In this document: positions 25,606 through 34,700 of the stretch, one piece after another | How the letters are laid out: each line of letters starts with the position of its first letter | Position numbering within the stretch: the first letter of the stretch is position 1 | Assembly: GCA_041391925.1 (NCBI GenBank) | Contig: JAWKNA010000010.1 | Location: forward strand, 62,001 to 126,000 | From: JBPOFM01 sp041391925 | GTDB lineage: Bacteria > Bacteroidota > Bacteroidia > Flavobacteriales > Flavobacteriaceae | Length of the DNA stretch: 64,000 nt | Direction: 5' to 3' | Notes under the pieces: model-generated | What the model was told of the DNA's origin: nothing | Databases searched by the model: none | Seen by the model: only the letters and a program-made list of their open reading frames with translations | Translations under genes and position numbers: made by a program

Positions 25606-27756
25606 ATGGCAGTTTTAAATAAAATTAGACAACAATCGGTTGTACTTATTGTTGTTATAGCCTTAGCATTATTTGCATTCATTTTATCAGATCTTTTTAG
25701 AAAAAGCAATGCATTTTCTGGTTCTCAAGATGTTATTGCCTCTATCAATGGTACTGAGATTCATCGCGAAGCCTTTATGGGCAAAGTGGAAATGGCACAA
25801 CGTCAAATGGGACCAAACGGCACATCTACCCAAGCCATGAACCGAGTATGGGATCAAGAAGTGCGTAAGGCCGTTTTACAAAAACAATTTGAGGAATTGG
25901 GCTTGACCGTTGAGAAAGATCAAATGAGAGAATTGTTGAAGCAAAACCTTTCAAGTCTTCCAGATTTCAGTAATGAGGCAGGTGTATTTGATGAAAATAA
26001 ATTGAATGAATTCATTGCCAACTTAAAAGCCATTAATCCTGATAGAGCACCAATTGGTAATTCATTGATAAATTATAACGAATGGGTGGATAGTGAAGCA
26101 TCCATCGCCATCAGCGGCCAGCAACAATCCTATTTTAATATGATTAAGGCTGGAATAGCAAGCACTTTGGGAGAAGCCGAAGTGGAATATAATTTAGAAA
26201 ACGAAACCGTTGACCTTAAATATGTACAGATTGCATATTCAACCATTGCGGATAGTCTCGTGAATGTTTCAAAATCTGAAATTAAAGATTACATCAACAA
26301 TCATAAAAAGAAATTTGAAGTTGAGGCTTCAAGAGATATCAATTTTGTGGAGTTCAAGGAAGTAGCTTCTGTTGAAGATGAAGACGAAGTAAAAGGCAGT
26401 GTTGCTAAAATGTTGGACAACAAAGTAGAATACAATGATGTTTCAAAACTAAATGATACCATCGTTGGTTTTAAAAACACGAATGATGTTGAAACATTTA
26501 TCAATACCTATTCTGATGTAAAATATAATGATGCTTTTGTAAAAAAGGAAACCTTGCCATCTGGAGTACAGGACAGTATTTTTAATTTAAGTGTTGGTGC
26601 TTTTTACGGTCCATACAAGGATTCTGAAATGTACAAAATTACGAAATTGGTAGCTGAAAAAACGTTGCCAGATTCTGTAAAAGTTAGACATATTCTTATA
26701 CCTTTTGTTGGTGCCCAAAGTGCACAACCTGATGTTACCAGAACAGAAGAAGAAGCCAAAAAAACAGCTGATAGTGTATTGGCCATAGTTAAAGCAAACA
26801 AGGCTAAATTCCCGGAGCTTGTGACCGCATTGTCTTCCGATCAGGGAAGTGTCGAAAAAGGTGGCGAGTACGATTACCATCCATATAACTCCATGGTTTC
26901 TGAATTTAATAATTTTGAATTTGAAGGTAAAACTGGAGATATGGGCGTTGTTAAGACCATTTTCGGATTCCATGTTATTGAAATTTTAGGTCAAAAAGGA
27001 CAAAGCAAACTGGTAAAAGTTGCAACCTTGGCTCAAAAGATTGAACCCTCTGAAAAAACAATCGATGCGTCTTTTAATAACGTCTCCAACTTTGAGATTG
27101 CAATTCAGAACAAAGATTTCCAAGAGGTTGCCAAAGAGAAAAATTTAGAGATTAAGCCAGTCAACAGTATTAAGGAGTTGGATGAAAATATTCCAGGTCT
27201 TGGAAGCCAAAGAGCTATCGTTCGATGGGCTTTTGAAGATGGAACAAAAGTTGGTGACACAAAACGTTTTTCAATACCAAGTGGAGGATATGTAGTGGCT
27301 CAAGTTTCGGCCATCAATGAAAAAGGCTTAATGAGTGTTGAAGCAGCGTCAGCCACAGTAATTCCTGAAATCAGAAAAGATAAAAAAGCTAAAATGATTA
27401 GAGACGGAATTAAAGGAAAAACCGTTGAGGAGATTGCAAAAAACAAAAATCTCTCTGTCATGACGGCATCAGCAGTTAACATGAAGAATCCAACTTTAGC
27501 AGGTGCTGGTGTAGAGCCTAAAGTTGTGGGTGCAGCTTTCGGTAGGAAAGTGGGAGAATCTACTGGTCTTATAGACGGAGAAAAAGGGGTTTACATGGTT
27601 TCAGTAACAAACAAAACCCAAGCGCCTAAATTGGACACCTATCAAGCCGTTGCCAATAGATTGACAACAGCTAGAGTGAACGAAGCCCAAACAAAAGTAT
27701 ATGATGCCTTAAAAGAAGGGGCAGATATTGAAGACCATAGAGCAAAATTCTATTAA
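25606..27756 (+). CDS. PpiD-like periplasmic peptidyl-prolyl isomerase/chaperone
   Basis: A 716-residue membrane-anchored foldase. One N-terminal transmembrane helix (VVLIVVIALALFAFILSDLF, about 12-31) is followed by a SurA/PpiD-like N-terminal chaperone region, a parvulin domain near 360-465 (DSVKVRHILIPF, GGEYDYHPYNSM, IFGFHVIEILGQ), and a second, more diverged rotamase-like region. PpiD/SurA proteins assist outer-membrane protein folding, in keeping with the envelope genes upstream. A strong hairpin terminator follows. Confidence 0.92.
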   Translation: MAVLNKIRQQSVVLIVVIALALFAFILSDLFRKSNAFSGSQDVIASINGTEIHREAFMGKVEMAQRQMGPNGTSTQAMNRVWDQEVRKAVLQKQFEELGLTVEKDQMRELLKQNLSSLPDFSNEAGVFDENKLNEFIANLKAINPDRAPIGNSLINYNEWVDSEASIAISGQQQSYFNMIKAGIASTLGEAEVEYNLENETVDLKYVQIAYSTIADSLVNVSKSEIKDYINNHKKKFEVEASRDINFVEFKEVASVEDEDEVKGSVAKMLDNKVEYNDVSKLNDTIVGFKNTNDVETFINTYSDVKYNDAFVKKETLPSGVQDSIFNLSVGAFYGPYKDSEMYKITKLVAEKTLPDSVKVRHILIPFVGAQSAQPDVTRTEEEAKKTADSVLAIVKANKAKFPELVTALSSDQGSVEKGGEYDYHPYNSMVSEFNNFEFEGKTGDMGVVKTIFGFHVIEILGQKGQSKLVKVATLAQKIEPSEKTIDASFNNVSNFEIAIQNKDFQEVAKEKNLEIKPVNSIKELDENIPGLGSQRAIVRWAFEDGTKVGDTKRFSIPSGGYVVAQVSAINEKGLMSVEAASATVIPEIRKDKKAKMIRDGIKGKTVEEIAKNKNLSVMTASAVNMKNPTLAGAGVEPKVVGAAFGRKVGESTGLIDGEKGVYMVSVTNKTQAPKLDTYQAVANRLTTARVNEAQTKVYDALKEGADIEDHRAKFY

Positions 27757-27782
27757 TAAATCATTGGAAATATATAAAAAAA

Positions 27783-27808
27783 GGCTTCACATTGTGAAGC
27801 CTTTTTTT
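27783..27808 (+). terminator. Rho-independent terminator after the PpiD-like gene
   Basis: GGCTTCAC, loop ATT, GTGAAGCC, then seven T, located 27 nt after the stop codon. Confidence 0.88.
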
Positions 27809-27876
27809 CTTGGGATACCTTAAAAAATAATTTTAATTTTTGTATCTTCATCTTATGTAACAATCTAAAATATAGC

Positions 27877-28284
27877 ATGATGAAAACATATATTACACTA
27901 TTTGCCTTGGTAACACTTTTTTTTGTTGGAAGCTATTCTGCAGCAGCTCAAATTGATAAAAAAAGTGAACAAAATGAATATGCCATTAAGAAAAGACAAA
28001 TGGCTGAAGCTCAAACACGTCATCTGACTCCCGAGACTATTGCCGAACAGCAAACGGAAAACTTAAAAGAATTATTAAACCTTGATGAGAGACAAGAAGC
28101 AAGGATTTATGAAATTTGTCTTTCCGTTGAAAGAAAAATGGCGGAACTTTCCAATATTTCATCGGAGGAAAAACGAATGGATGGAGTAAAAGACTTGGAG
28201 AGTGTCAAAAATGCAAAGATTAAAGAAGCTTTGACAGAAGAGCAATATACCACTTACCTCAATTCATTAACGAATGAAAAGTAA
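27877..28284 (+). CDS. Small secreted helical protein, Spy/LTxxQ-like
   Basis: A 135-residue protein with a signal peptide ending at SAAAQ and a helical, charged mature part. TPETIAEQQTENLKELLNLD and the C-terminal ALTEEQYTTYLNSL resemble the sensor-like small proteins built as Spy/CpxP helices, in which a residue-counting TxxQ motif recurs. Two similar proteins are at 40048-40392 and 40523-40981. Periplasmic chaperone or metal-related roles are known for Spy-like proteins, but no function is shown here. ATG 27880 is an equally good start. Confidence 0.72.
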   Translation: MMKTYITLFALVTLFFVGSYSAAAQIDKKSEQNEYAIKKRQMAEAQTRHLTPETIAEQQTENLKELLNLDERQEARIYEICLSVERKMAELSNISSEEKRMDGVKDLESVKNAKIKEALTEEQYTTYLNSLTNEK

Positions 28285-28290
28285 TAAAAA

Positions 28291-28319
28291 AGAGGCTCTA
28301 ATTTTAGAGCCTCTTTTTT
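28291..28319. terminator. Bidirectional terminator between convergent genes
   Basis: AGAGGCTCTAA, 2-nt loop, TTAGAGCCTCT, flanked by A and T tracts. It separates the 27877 gene (plus) from the DUF4136 gene (minus). Confidence 0.88.
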
Positions 28320-28322
28320 GTT

Positions 28323-28916
28323 TTACTGTTCCATGCCTGGAGGATATTTTTCCATTATTTTAGAGACAAATTCCTGAATGCGTTCTTCTTTTTTGTCCAT
28401 CTTTTGTGACAAATAACCAGTTCCCATTCCTTGCCATATCAACTCTTTTTTGTTGGCATCAATAAGGTCAATATATAGAGTGCCTTCAGTTGAAGTGGAC
28501 ACTGATGTATTGTAATTGTTCCAATACCAAGGACTCCATCCCCAACCATAGCCATAAGGACCAAATCCATTATTGTAAACATTCACTTTTTCACGCGATT
28601 TAGTAAAAATACTCACAAGCATATCAGGGCTTTCAGATTTGGTGAACCCTTTTGCCATCAATTCTGATTCAATGGCTCGAAGTATTCTTCTCTTATCCAA
28701 ATCACTGATTTCTGCTTTGTCAATTCCTGTTTTGTAGAATGCAAAAGTTTTGTACTGATTAAAATTTGCATTTTTATCATAATCTGAGGCAACTCTGACC
28801 GAGCTACAGGATGCCATTAATACAAACAGCATCACAAATGGTACTATTTTAATAATTCTTTTACTCACGCCACCAATAGTATACGGGTGTTCGTGAACAT
28901 TTTTCAATTGTTTCAT
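28323..28916 (-). CDS. DUF4136 lipoprotein
   Basis: A 197-residue DUF4136-family lipoprotein. The signal segment is long (lipobox VLMASCSS near residue 37) because about 20 polar residues precede the hydrophobic core; a later start is therefore possible but no ATG lies closer. The mature part opens with the family pattern SDYDKNANFNQYKTFAFY, has a Gly/Tyr/Trp-rich insert (GFGPYGYGWGWSPWYWNN), and closes with ELIWQGMGTG. Function unknown; an outer-membrane location is likely. It starts 17 nt after the urocanate hydratase stop and may be read from that operon. Confidence 0.85.
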   Translation of the reverse strand: MKQLKNVHEHPYTIGGVSKRIIKIVPFVMLFVLMASCSSVRVASDYDKNANFNQYKTFAFYKTGIDKAEISDLDKRRILRAIESELMAKGFTKSESPDMLVSIFTKSREKVNVYNNGFGPYGYGWGWSPWYWNNYNTSVSTSTEGTLYIDLIDANKKELIWQGMGTGYLSQKMDKKEERIQEFVSKIMEKYPPGMEQ

Positions 28917-28933
28917 TGCTTTTTTATTTATGG

Positions 28934-30943
28934 TTATAACGAGTTCAATAAATTTTCATCAACAGTGTTTGGAAGCGTTACTTTTAAATTAGGTTCAAGT
29001 TCCATGGCACGTTTGATGGCAAAGACAGCTTCTTCGTTTCGCGCCCAACTACGGCGTGCAATCCCATTGTTCACATCCCAAAAAAGCATTGATTTTAAGC
29101 GTCTTTCCGCGTCTTTAGTACCATCAAGAACCATACCAAATCCACCGTTGATAACTTCTCCCCAGCCAACGCCACCTCCATTGTGAATGCTGACCCAAGT
29201 AGCACCTCTAAAGCTATCACCAATCACATTTTGAATGGCCATATCAGCTGTAAAACGTGATCCATCATAAATGTTGCTAGTTTCTCTGTAAGGTGAATCG
29301 GTTCCTGAAACATCATGATGGTCACGACCTAGAACAACATATCCAATATCTCCATTTGCAATGGCATCATTAAATGCCTTGGCGATTTTCATTCGGCCTT
29401 CGGCATCGGCATATAAAATCCTAGCTTGGGAACCTACAACCAATTTATTTTCTTGTGCACCCTTGATCCATTGGATATTGTCTGCCATTTGTTGTTGAAT
29501 TTCCTTTGGTGAATGTCTTTTTATCTCTTCAAGAACTTTACAGGCAATGACATCTGTTTTTTCTAAATCTTCAGGTTTGCCTGACGTGCATACCCAACGG
29601 AAAGGACCAAAACCATAATCGAAACACATCGGTCCCATAATGTCCTGAACATAACTTGGATATTTAAACTCTCGACCTAAGGTGGGAGTGTCTGCCTGTA
29701 CATCTGCTCCGGCACGAGAGGCTTCCAATAGGAATGCATTTCCATAATCAAAGAAGTATGTACCTTTGGCAGTATGTTTATTGATTGCCTTGGCATGGCG
29801 ACGTAAGGTTTCTTGGACTTTCTCTTTAAAAAGCTTAGGGTTTTTTGCCATCATGTCATTGGCAGCCTCAAAAGACATATCGACTGGATAATATCCTCCT
29901 GCCCAAGGATTGTGCAACGAAGTTTGATCACTGCCCAAATCGATATGAATAGTTTCTTTATCAAACTTCTCCCAAACGTCCACCACGTTGCCCAAATAGG
30001 CAATAGATATTGTTTCTTGTGTTTCCTTGGCCCGCTGCACTCGCTCAACAAGCTTATCTAAATCCGTGATTTTTTCGTCTATCCAACCCTGATCTAATCG
30101 TACTTGAGTGATTTTAGGATTGACTTCTGCGCAGACTGTGATGCAACCAGCAATGTTTCCTGCCTTTGGTTGTGCACCACTCATGCCACCCAAACCTGAA
30201 GTGACAAACAAGCTTCCTTTTGGGGATTTCTTTATTTTTCTAAAACCGTTCAAAACTGTGATGGTCGTGCCATGAACAATGCCTTGTGGACCGATGTACA
30301 TATAGCTCCCTGCGGTCATCTGTCCATATTGCGTGACACCGAGTGCATTGAATTTTTCCCAGTCATCAGGTTTTGAATAATTAGGAATCATCATTCCGTT
30401 GGTAACAACTACCCTTGGAGCTTCTTTATGTGATGGGAAGATGCCCATGGGATGTCCGGAATACATTACCAAGGTTTGTTCATCATTCATTTCAGATAGA
30501 TATTTCATGGTCAATCTGTACTGCGCCCAATTGGAGAACACCGCACCATTGCCTCCATAGGTAATGAGTTCATGTGGGTGTTGCGCCACTGCTTCATCAA
30601 GATTGTTCTGAATCATCAGCATGATGGCAGCAGCTTGTTTGGATTTAGACGGATACTCTTCAATGGGCCTTGCATACATTCGGTAATCAGGACGCAAACG
30701 GTACATATAGATTCTTCCGTAAGTCTCCAGTTCGTGCTTGAATTCTGGAAGCAATTCTTTATGATGCTTTTTATCAAAGTAGCGCAAGGCGTTCTTTAAA
30801 GCCAGTTTCTTCTCTTCTGAACTTAGAATATCCTTTCTTTTTGGCGCGTGATTGATGGAAGTATCGTAGGGTTTTGCAGGTGGAAGTACATTAGGTATTC
30901 CTTCTTTTATCAATTCGTCAAAGGATATGGTGCTTACTGGCAT
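28934..30943 (-). CDS. hutU: Urocanate hydratase
   Basis: Second step of histidine degradation: urocanate to imidazolone propionate, with bound NAD. Of the long (about 670-residue) form. The start at 30943 (MPVSTISFDELI) is chosen because the upstream in-frame extension is really a separate gene in another frame; the ATG shares one base with that gene's TAA. Seen: ITYGGNGAVFSNWAQYRLT, YSGHPMGIFPS, the nucleotide-binding VTSGLGGMSGAQPKAG, and the active-site FRWVCTSGKPEDLEKTD. No hutH, hutI or hutG is in the window, so the pathway is split in this genome. Confidence 0.95.
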   Translation of the reverse strand: MPVSTISFDELIKEGIPNVLPPAKPYDTSINHAPKRKDILSSEEKKLALKNALRYFDKKHHKELLPEFKHELETYGRIYMYRLRPDYRMYARPIEEYPSKSKQAAAIMLMIQNNLDEAVAQHPHELITYGGNGAVFSNWAQYRLTMKYLSEMNDEQTLVMYSGHPMGIFPSHKEAPRVVVTNGMMIPNYSKPDDWEKFNALGVTQYGQMTAGSYMYIGPQGIVHGTTITVLNGFRKIKKSPKGSLFVTSGLGGMSGAQPKAGNIAGCITVCAEVNPKITQVRLDQGWIDEKITDLDKLVERVQRAKETQETISIAYLGNVVDVWEKFDKETIHIDLGSDQTSLHNPWAGGYYPVDMSFEAANDMMAKNPKLFKEKVQETLRRHAKAINKHTAKGTYFFDYGNAFLLEASRAGADVQADTPTLGREFKYPSYVQDIMGPMCFDYGFGPFRWVCTSGKPEDLEKTDVIACKVLEEIKRHSPKEIQQQMADNIQWIKGAQENKLVVGSQARILYADAEGRMKIAKAFNDAIANGDIGYVVLGRDHHDVSGTDSPYRETSNIYDGSRFTADMAIQNVIGDSFRGATWVSIHNGGGVGWGEVINGGFGMVLDGTKDAERRLKSMLFWDVNNGIARRSWARNEEAVFAIKRAMELEPNLKVTLPNTVDENLLNSL

Positions 30944-31104
30944 TACTTTTTTTTTAATGAATTTTGATTGAAACCATAAGGGCAGTGTCTGCAACCACTT
31001 TCGCAACAATAGCCACGCTTTAGGAGGTATTGTTCTGTGAAGCATCGGTAGCCTTCAGGTGTTAGATAATAATCGCCATCCTCAAGTGGGACAATTTTCT
31101 TCAT
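30943..31104 (-). CDS. DUF5522-family Cys-rich small protein
   Basis: A 53-residue protein, ATG at 31104 and TAA at 30945-30943. The centre is the family signature: YYLTPEGYRCFTEQYLLKRG followed by YCCESGCRHCPYGF, with Cys33, Cys34, Cys38 and Cys41, in a spacing that suggests a metal or Fe-S site. Its stop overlaps the hutU ATG (TAATG), so the two are translationally coupled. A good -7 box ends only 6 nt before its ATG, so the transcript may be almost leaderless. The function of DUF5522 is unknown; coupling hints at a role with urocanate hydratase, which is inference. Confidence 0.88.
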   Translation of the reverse strand: MKKIVPLEDGDYYLTPEGYRCFTEQYLLKRGYCCESGCRHCPYGFNQNSLKKK

Positions 31105-31110
31105 ATCTTA

Positions 31111-31118
31111 CAAAGATA
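31111..31118 (-). promoter_or_regulatory. -7 box of the DUF5522-hutU operon
   Basis: Minus-strand TATCTTTG fits TAnnTTTG exactly and lies 6 nt upstream of the DUF5522 ATG. No clear -33 TTG was found at the right distance. With the usual 5-7 nt to the start point, transcription would begin at or next to the ATG. Confidence 0.45.
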
Positions 31119-31153
31119 ATGTAAATTGGAGAGATTTTTGAAGTGGATATTTT

Positions 31154-31477
31154 ATGATTTTAGTTTCCAAATATATGGTTCCAAAAGGATATACAGGCAT
31201 TACGTTGTTTCCTTTTGTGTTCATTAAACATGCACAATTGAAAGAAAATGCGGTTTTTTTGAACCATGAACGTATTCATTTGCGACAGCAGATGGAGCTA
31301 TTGGTAGTACCATTTTTTGTGTGGTATGGCGTAGAGTTCTTGATACGATATCTTCGTTGTAGAGATTGGAATCTGTCATATCGGAGTATTTCCTTTGAGC
31401 ACGAGGCTTATGCAAATGAGGAGTGTCCCGATTATCTTCAGAAACGTACTTTCTGGAATTTTCGCCAGTACCTTTAA
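31154..31477 (+). CDS. Small protein with an HExxH zincin-like motif
   Basis: A 107-residue protein. Seen: NHERIHLRQQ with His38-Glu39-x-x-His42, a hydrophobic helix after it (ELLVVPFFVWYGVEFLIRYL), and a downstream FEHEAYANE (Glu82-Glu84) that could give the third zinc ligand. This resembles the catalytic core of M48/M56-type membrane peptidases cut to minimum length. It is divergent from the DUF5522-hutU operon. A second ATG at 31175 is possible. Catalysis is not shown; I call the motif, not the activity. Confidence 0.7.
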   Translation: MILVSKYMVPKGYTGITLFPFVFIKHAQLKENAVFLNHERIHLRQQMELLVVPFFVWYGVEFLIRYLRCRDWNLSYRSISFEHEAYANEECPDYLQKRTFWNFRQYL

Positions 31478-31540
31478 GGTGATTATTTTGAATAAAAATT
31501 AGAACTATGTTACTACCTAATTTATACTGCCTATATACGC

Positions 31541-31595
31541 AGTTAATACGGAGTAAATACGGAGTTAATACGAAGTAAATACGAAGTAGTAGCGA
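31541..31595. repeat. Five tandem 11-bp repeats
   Basis: Five direct units of 11 bp: AGTTAATACGG, AGTAAATACGG, AGTTAATACGA, AGTAAATACGA and AGTAGTAGCGA. A weaker unit (CCTATATACGC) precedes them. The period is one helical turn. They lie between the stop of the HExxH protein gene and the terminator at 31659-31690. Confidence 0.85.
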
Positions 31596-31658
31596 AGTGA
31601 CACTTTTTTGACCCTTGCTAAAATGGAGAGTATTTTGATTATTAAGTTTGTTACCAAA

Positions 31659-31690
31659 AAAAAGACCCACAGATAAAAGTGGGTCTTTTT
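31659..31690. terminator. Bidirectional terminator before the large T9SS protein gene
   Basis: AAAAAGACCCAC, 8-nt loop, GTGGGTCTTTTT. It can end transcripts of the adhesin-like gene (minus) and of the HExxH protein gene (plus). Confidence 0.85.
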
Positions 31691-31710
31691 CAATCTATTT
31701 TAAGCTGTTA

Positions 31711-34700
31711 TCAATAAATAACTTTTTTGATTTTCTGTTGACCGTTGTACAAGGTGGCTTTCACTATCAAGGTGCCTTTGCTTTGGTTGACAAGATTGAT
31801 CTTGAACTCCAAGGCATTGACATCTTTATAGTTTGCTAACACCCTGCCCAAAACATCGTACACCATAATGGTGTTGATAGGGCTGTTACCTGAAGTCACT
31901 TTGATATAATCATTCAAACCTATGATATTGAAACCAAAATTGGCTACTTCATCTGGCGTACTCAATGTTTCATTTGTATAGCGTAAAATGAACCGATCAT
32001 TAAAGGTACCGCTCTCAGAGGTAAATTCATAAGGCGCTATACGCAAATCATAAATGACATTCAAGTAAGTGTCTTCGAGATAGATGTTTTGCGACGGATC
32101 AGTGAACAATCCATCCACTGAATTGATGGCTATTTTGTAGTTGCCTGGCTGTGAGGTGATAATTCCAAGAGGAACCATGTCTTCTTGGTCAAAAGGTAAA
32201 GCCCTACCTTGAATAGCCAATTCTCTTTCGCCAAGTAACGAATATAATTTTGCATCTGAATCACTAACATCATAGCCGTCATACAATCGATCTTGATTGT
32301 TAGTTGCATTTTGAATATAGCCCACTAGCGTTGAAGAGACTGTAGAAATTGATGAATCTATCAACTCAAGCCAAATACGATGGCGTTCTAGGGTTCTTAA
32401 AAAATTATCGTTTGCAAGAGTTCTTGAACGCATCCCATTATTGAAGGTTACATTGGCATTGACACCAACAGCATCATCCATTTGTATAAAAAATGATTGA
32501 CCAGAGGCAATACTTCCATTGAACACATTTGGATTGGCACCTGAGGAGTTATAAGATACATAATTGGCAACTACATAATTTGAGGCATAATCACCATAAA
32601 ATGGATCGGTTATTGAACCTGGTAGTCCAGCACGCTGCCATAAATAGATTGTTCCTAATACTGGAGGGGGATTGTCGGCCAATAAGGAAGCATTGGTAAC
32701 AATGAAGTCATCAGCCGATATAGCTGAAGGGTACGGATTCCCAACTAAATTCCAGTTATCATCAATGTCATAAGCCAATGAGTTACCTGCACCTGCATAA
32801 GTTACAGGGTTAGGTGGAGATGTGTATGTACCTCTGGTAATAGGAACGGTTATAATGCCATTGTTTGGTCGTCCTGTAAATTGTGCATTATCTACGGGAA
32901 TAGGAGCTGGTGGTGTAGCAAGTCCCCTTACTATATAGCCCTTACCTACTGTCATTGGACCGGAAGCTGCTACCCATGTTCCATAATTGATACCATTGTA
33001 GGTTGGGTTCCATTGCCAACGCAATTCTGAAGCTGCAGTATTGATATCATTGACACTAAACCCTTCTACAGGTGATGACCAATATACATAGTTTTGTGAA
33101 CCAACTCCAGTTGCTTCTCGTTGCACACGAATGCTGCCTGTATTGTTGTTGGTTGCTACATCGGTCAACTGTATCAAGCTACCGGTGCTTCTGATCAATA
33201 CATCGCCGTTGGGTTGTACGTTCAGATCGTCCACTATTTCTAAATAGGTATCAGCATTAATCGTTAGTGAACCATTATTTCGTACTGAGACATTTTTAGC
33301 CAAAGCGGTAACACTTGGTGGCGTAGGAATTGTACCTCCTGCCACTACAATATCAGCTATTGGGGAACGGTTATTGGAAGTTGCCACATCAGGAATGATC
33401 ACACAATCCGCTGCAGTTGGAACCCCCACAGGTGTCCAGTTGGTGTCTAGATACCAGTTTGTATTTACCGAACCATTCCATACTTTATCACCTACGGTTA
33501 CCACAGTATCATCGGTTCTTACGTATGGCGCGCCACAGGCAGGGGTGTATGTAACTTCTGCTCTATAAGTTGTGGTTACGTTTGGACATACATTTGGAGT
33601 GTCATTACCATCAAGCCCTGGTATGTAAGCAAACCCACTTCCTGAATCGGCCAGCCATCGTATAGAGGTAATATCTCCATCATCTGGTACAAAACGCCAA
33701 GCTTCCCCTGCTGTCACAACCCAATTTGGATCGAGGGTATTTCTACATGGTGCTGCAATACCATCGGTAGCATTGTGTTGAAGACCTACTGATGCATTCC
33801 CATCATTCCAACTACCTGTATCAATTCTTTTTTCTTGGATGTAAATTTCAATAATATTGGTGTTTTTATAAAGTACCATTTTACCGGAATATCTAATGGA
33901 ATTATTGCCAAAATTGCCATTATCGAACATTGGTACGTTTTCCCAAACGAGGATCATCCGTTCGCAGCCGGGAGTATTATCAATGGTTCGCCCAATTAGT
34001 TTGCCTGCTGCAGCTACACTTGGGTCGATATCGTGATGGACTCCAAAAATGGAGGGTCCAAAATAGTAATCAGATCCTAGAGAGGCATTTATGGCATTCG
34101 GAATATTGTATATGGTACGATACCCCGAGCCTCCTCCAGCTAGCCTTGCTGAATCAAATGAAATCACTCCGTTCGCTCCATATACAAAGTCATTATAAGT
34201 GGTGCCGTAGAAACAAAATGCCCAAGGCAATGTTATGATGTTTGAAAATGTGTCATCGGCAAGACCAGCAATAGGAAGAAAGGCACTGGCTGAGGTGACA
34301 TTACTATACGGGATTTGTTCCACACGATAACGACTGGTATTTCCAATTTTAATATATTCTGCTTCCAAATCTACACAACCACCCGAAGAGCAGTTAATTG
34401 ATGGTGGATTGGCCCCATTCAGTCCAAGCCCTCCTGCGACTACCCCACAACTAGGCTGTAATGTTGGGTCAGGACCCGAACTACAACAGCTTAAGGATAG
34501 CGAGAATGTTCCCGTTGGCGGAGTGGAAGTACCGTTAGCTGCCACATAGACATAATAGGTGGTGCCCAGCACTGAATTAAAAGAAACACTTTCAGTTTGC
34601 CCGGCTCCCCCTCCTGCATTGGTACAGCCACTAGGGACATTTGCAAAACCAGCGCAAGCAGTGCCAGTGGTCACGGATAGTTTAATGTTGTATGAGGCGG

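Noticed and set aside
30944..31045. N-terminal extension of urocanate hydratase
   Set aside because: The extra 34 codons are an out-of-frame reading of the DUF5522 gene, whose Cys motif and stop position are clear.
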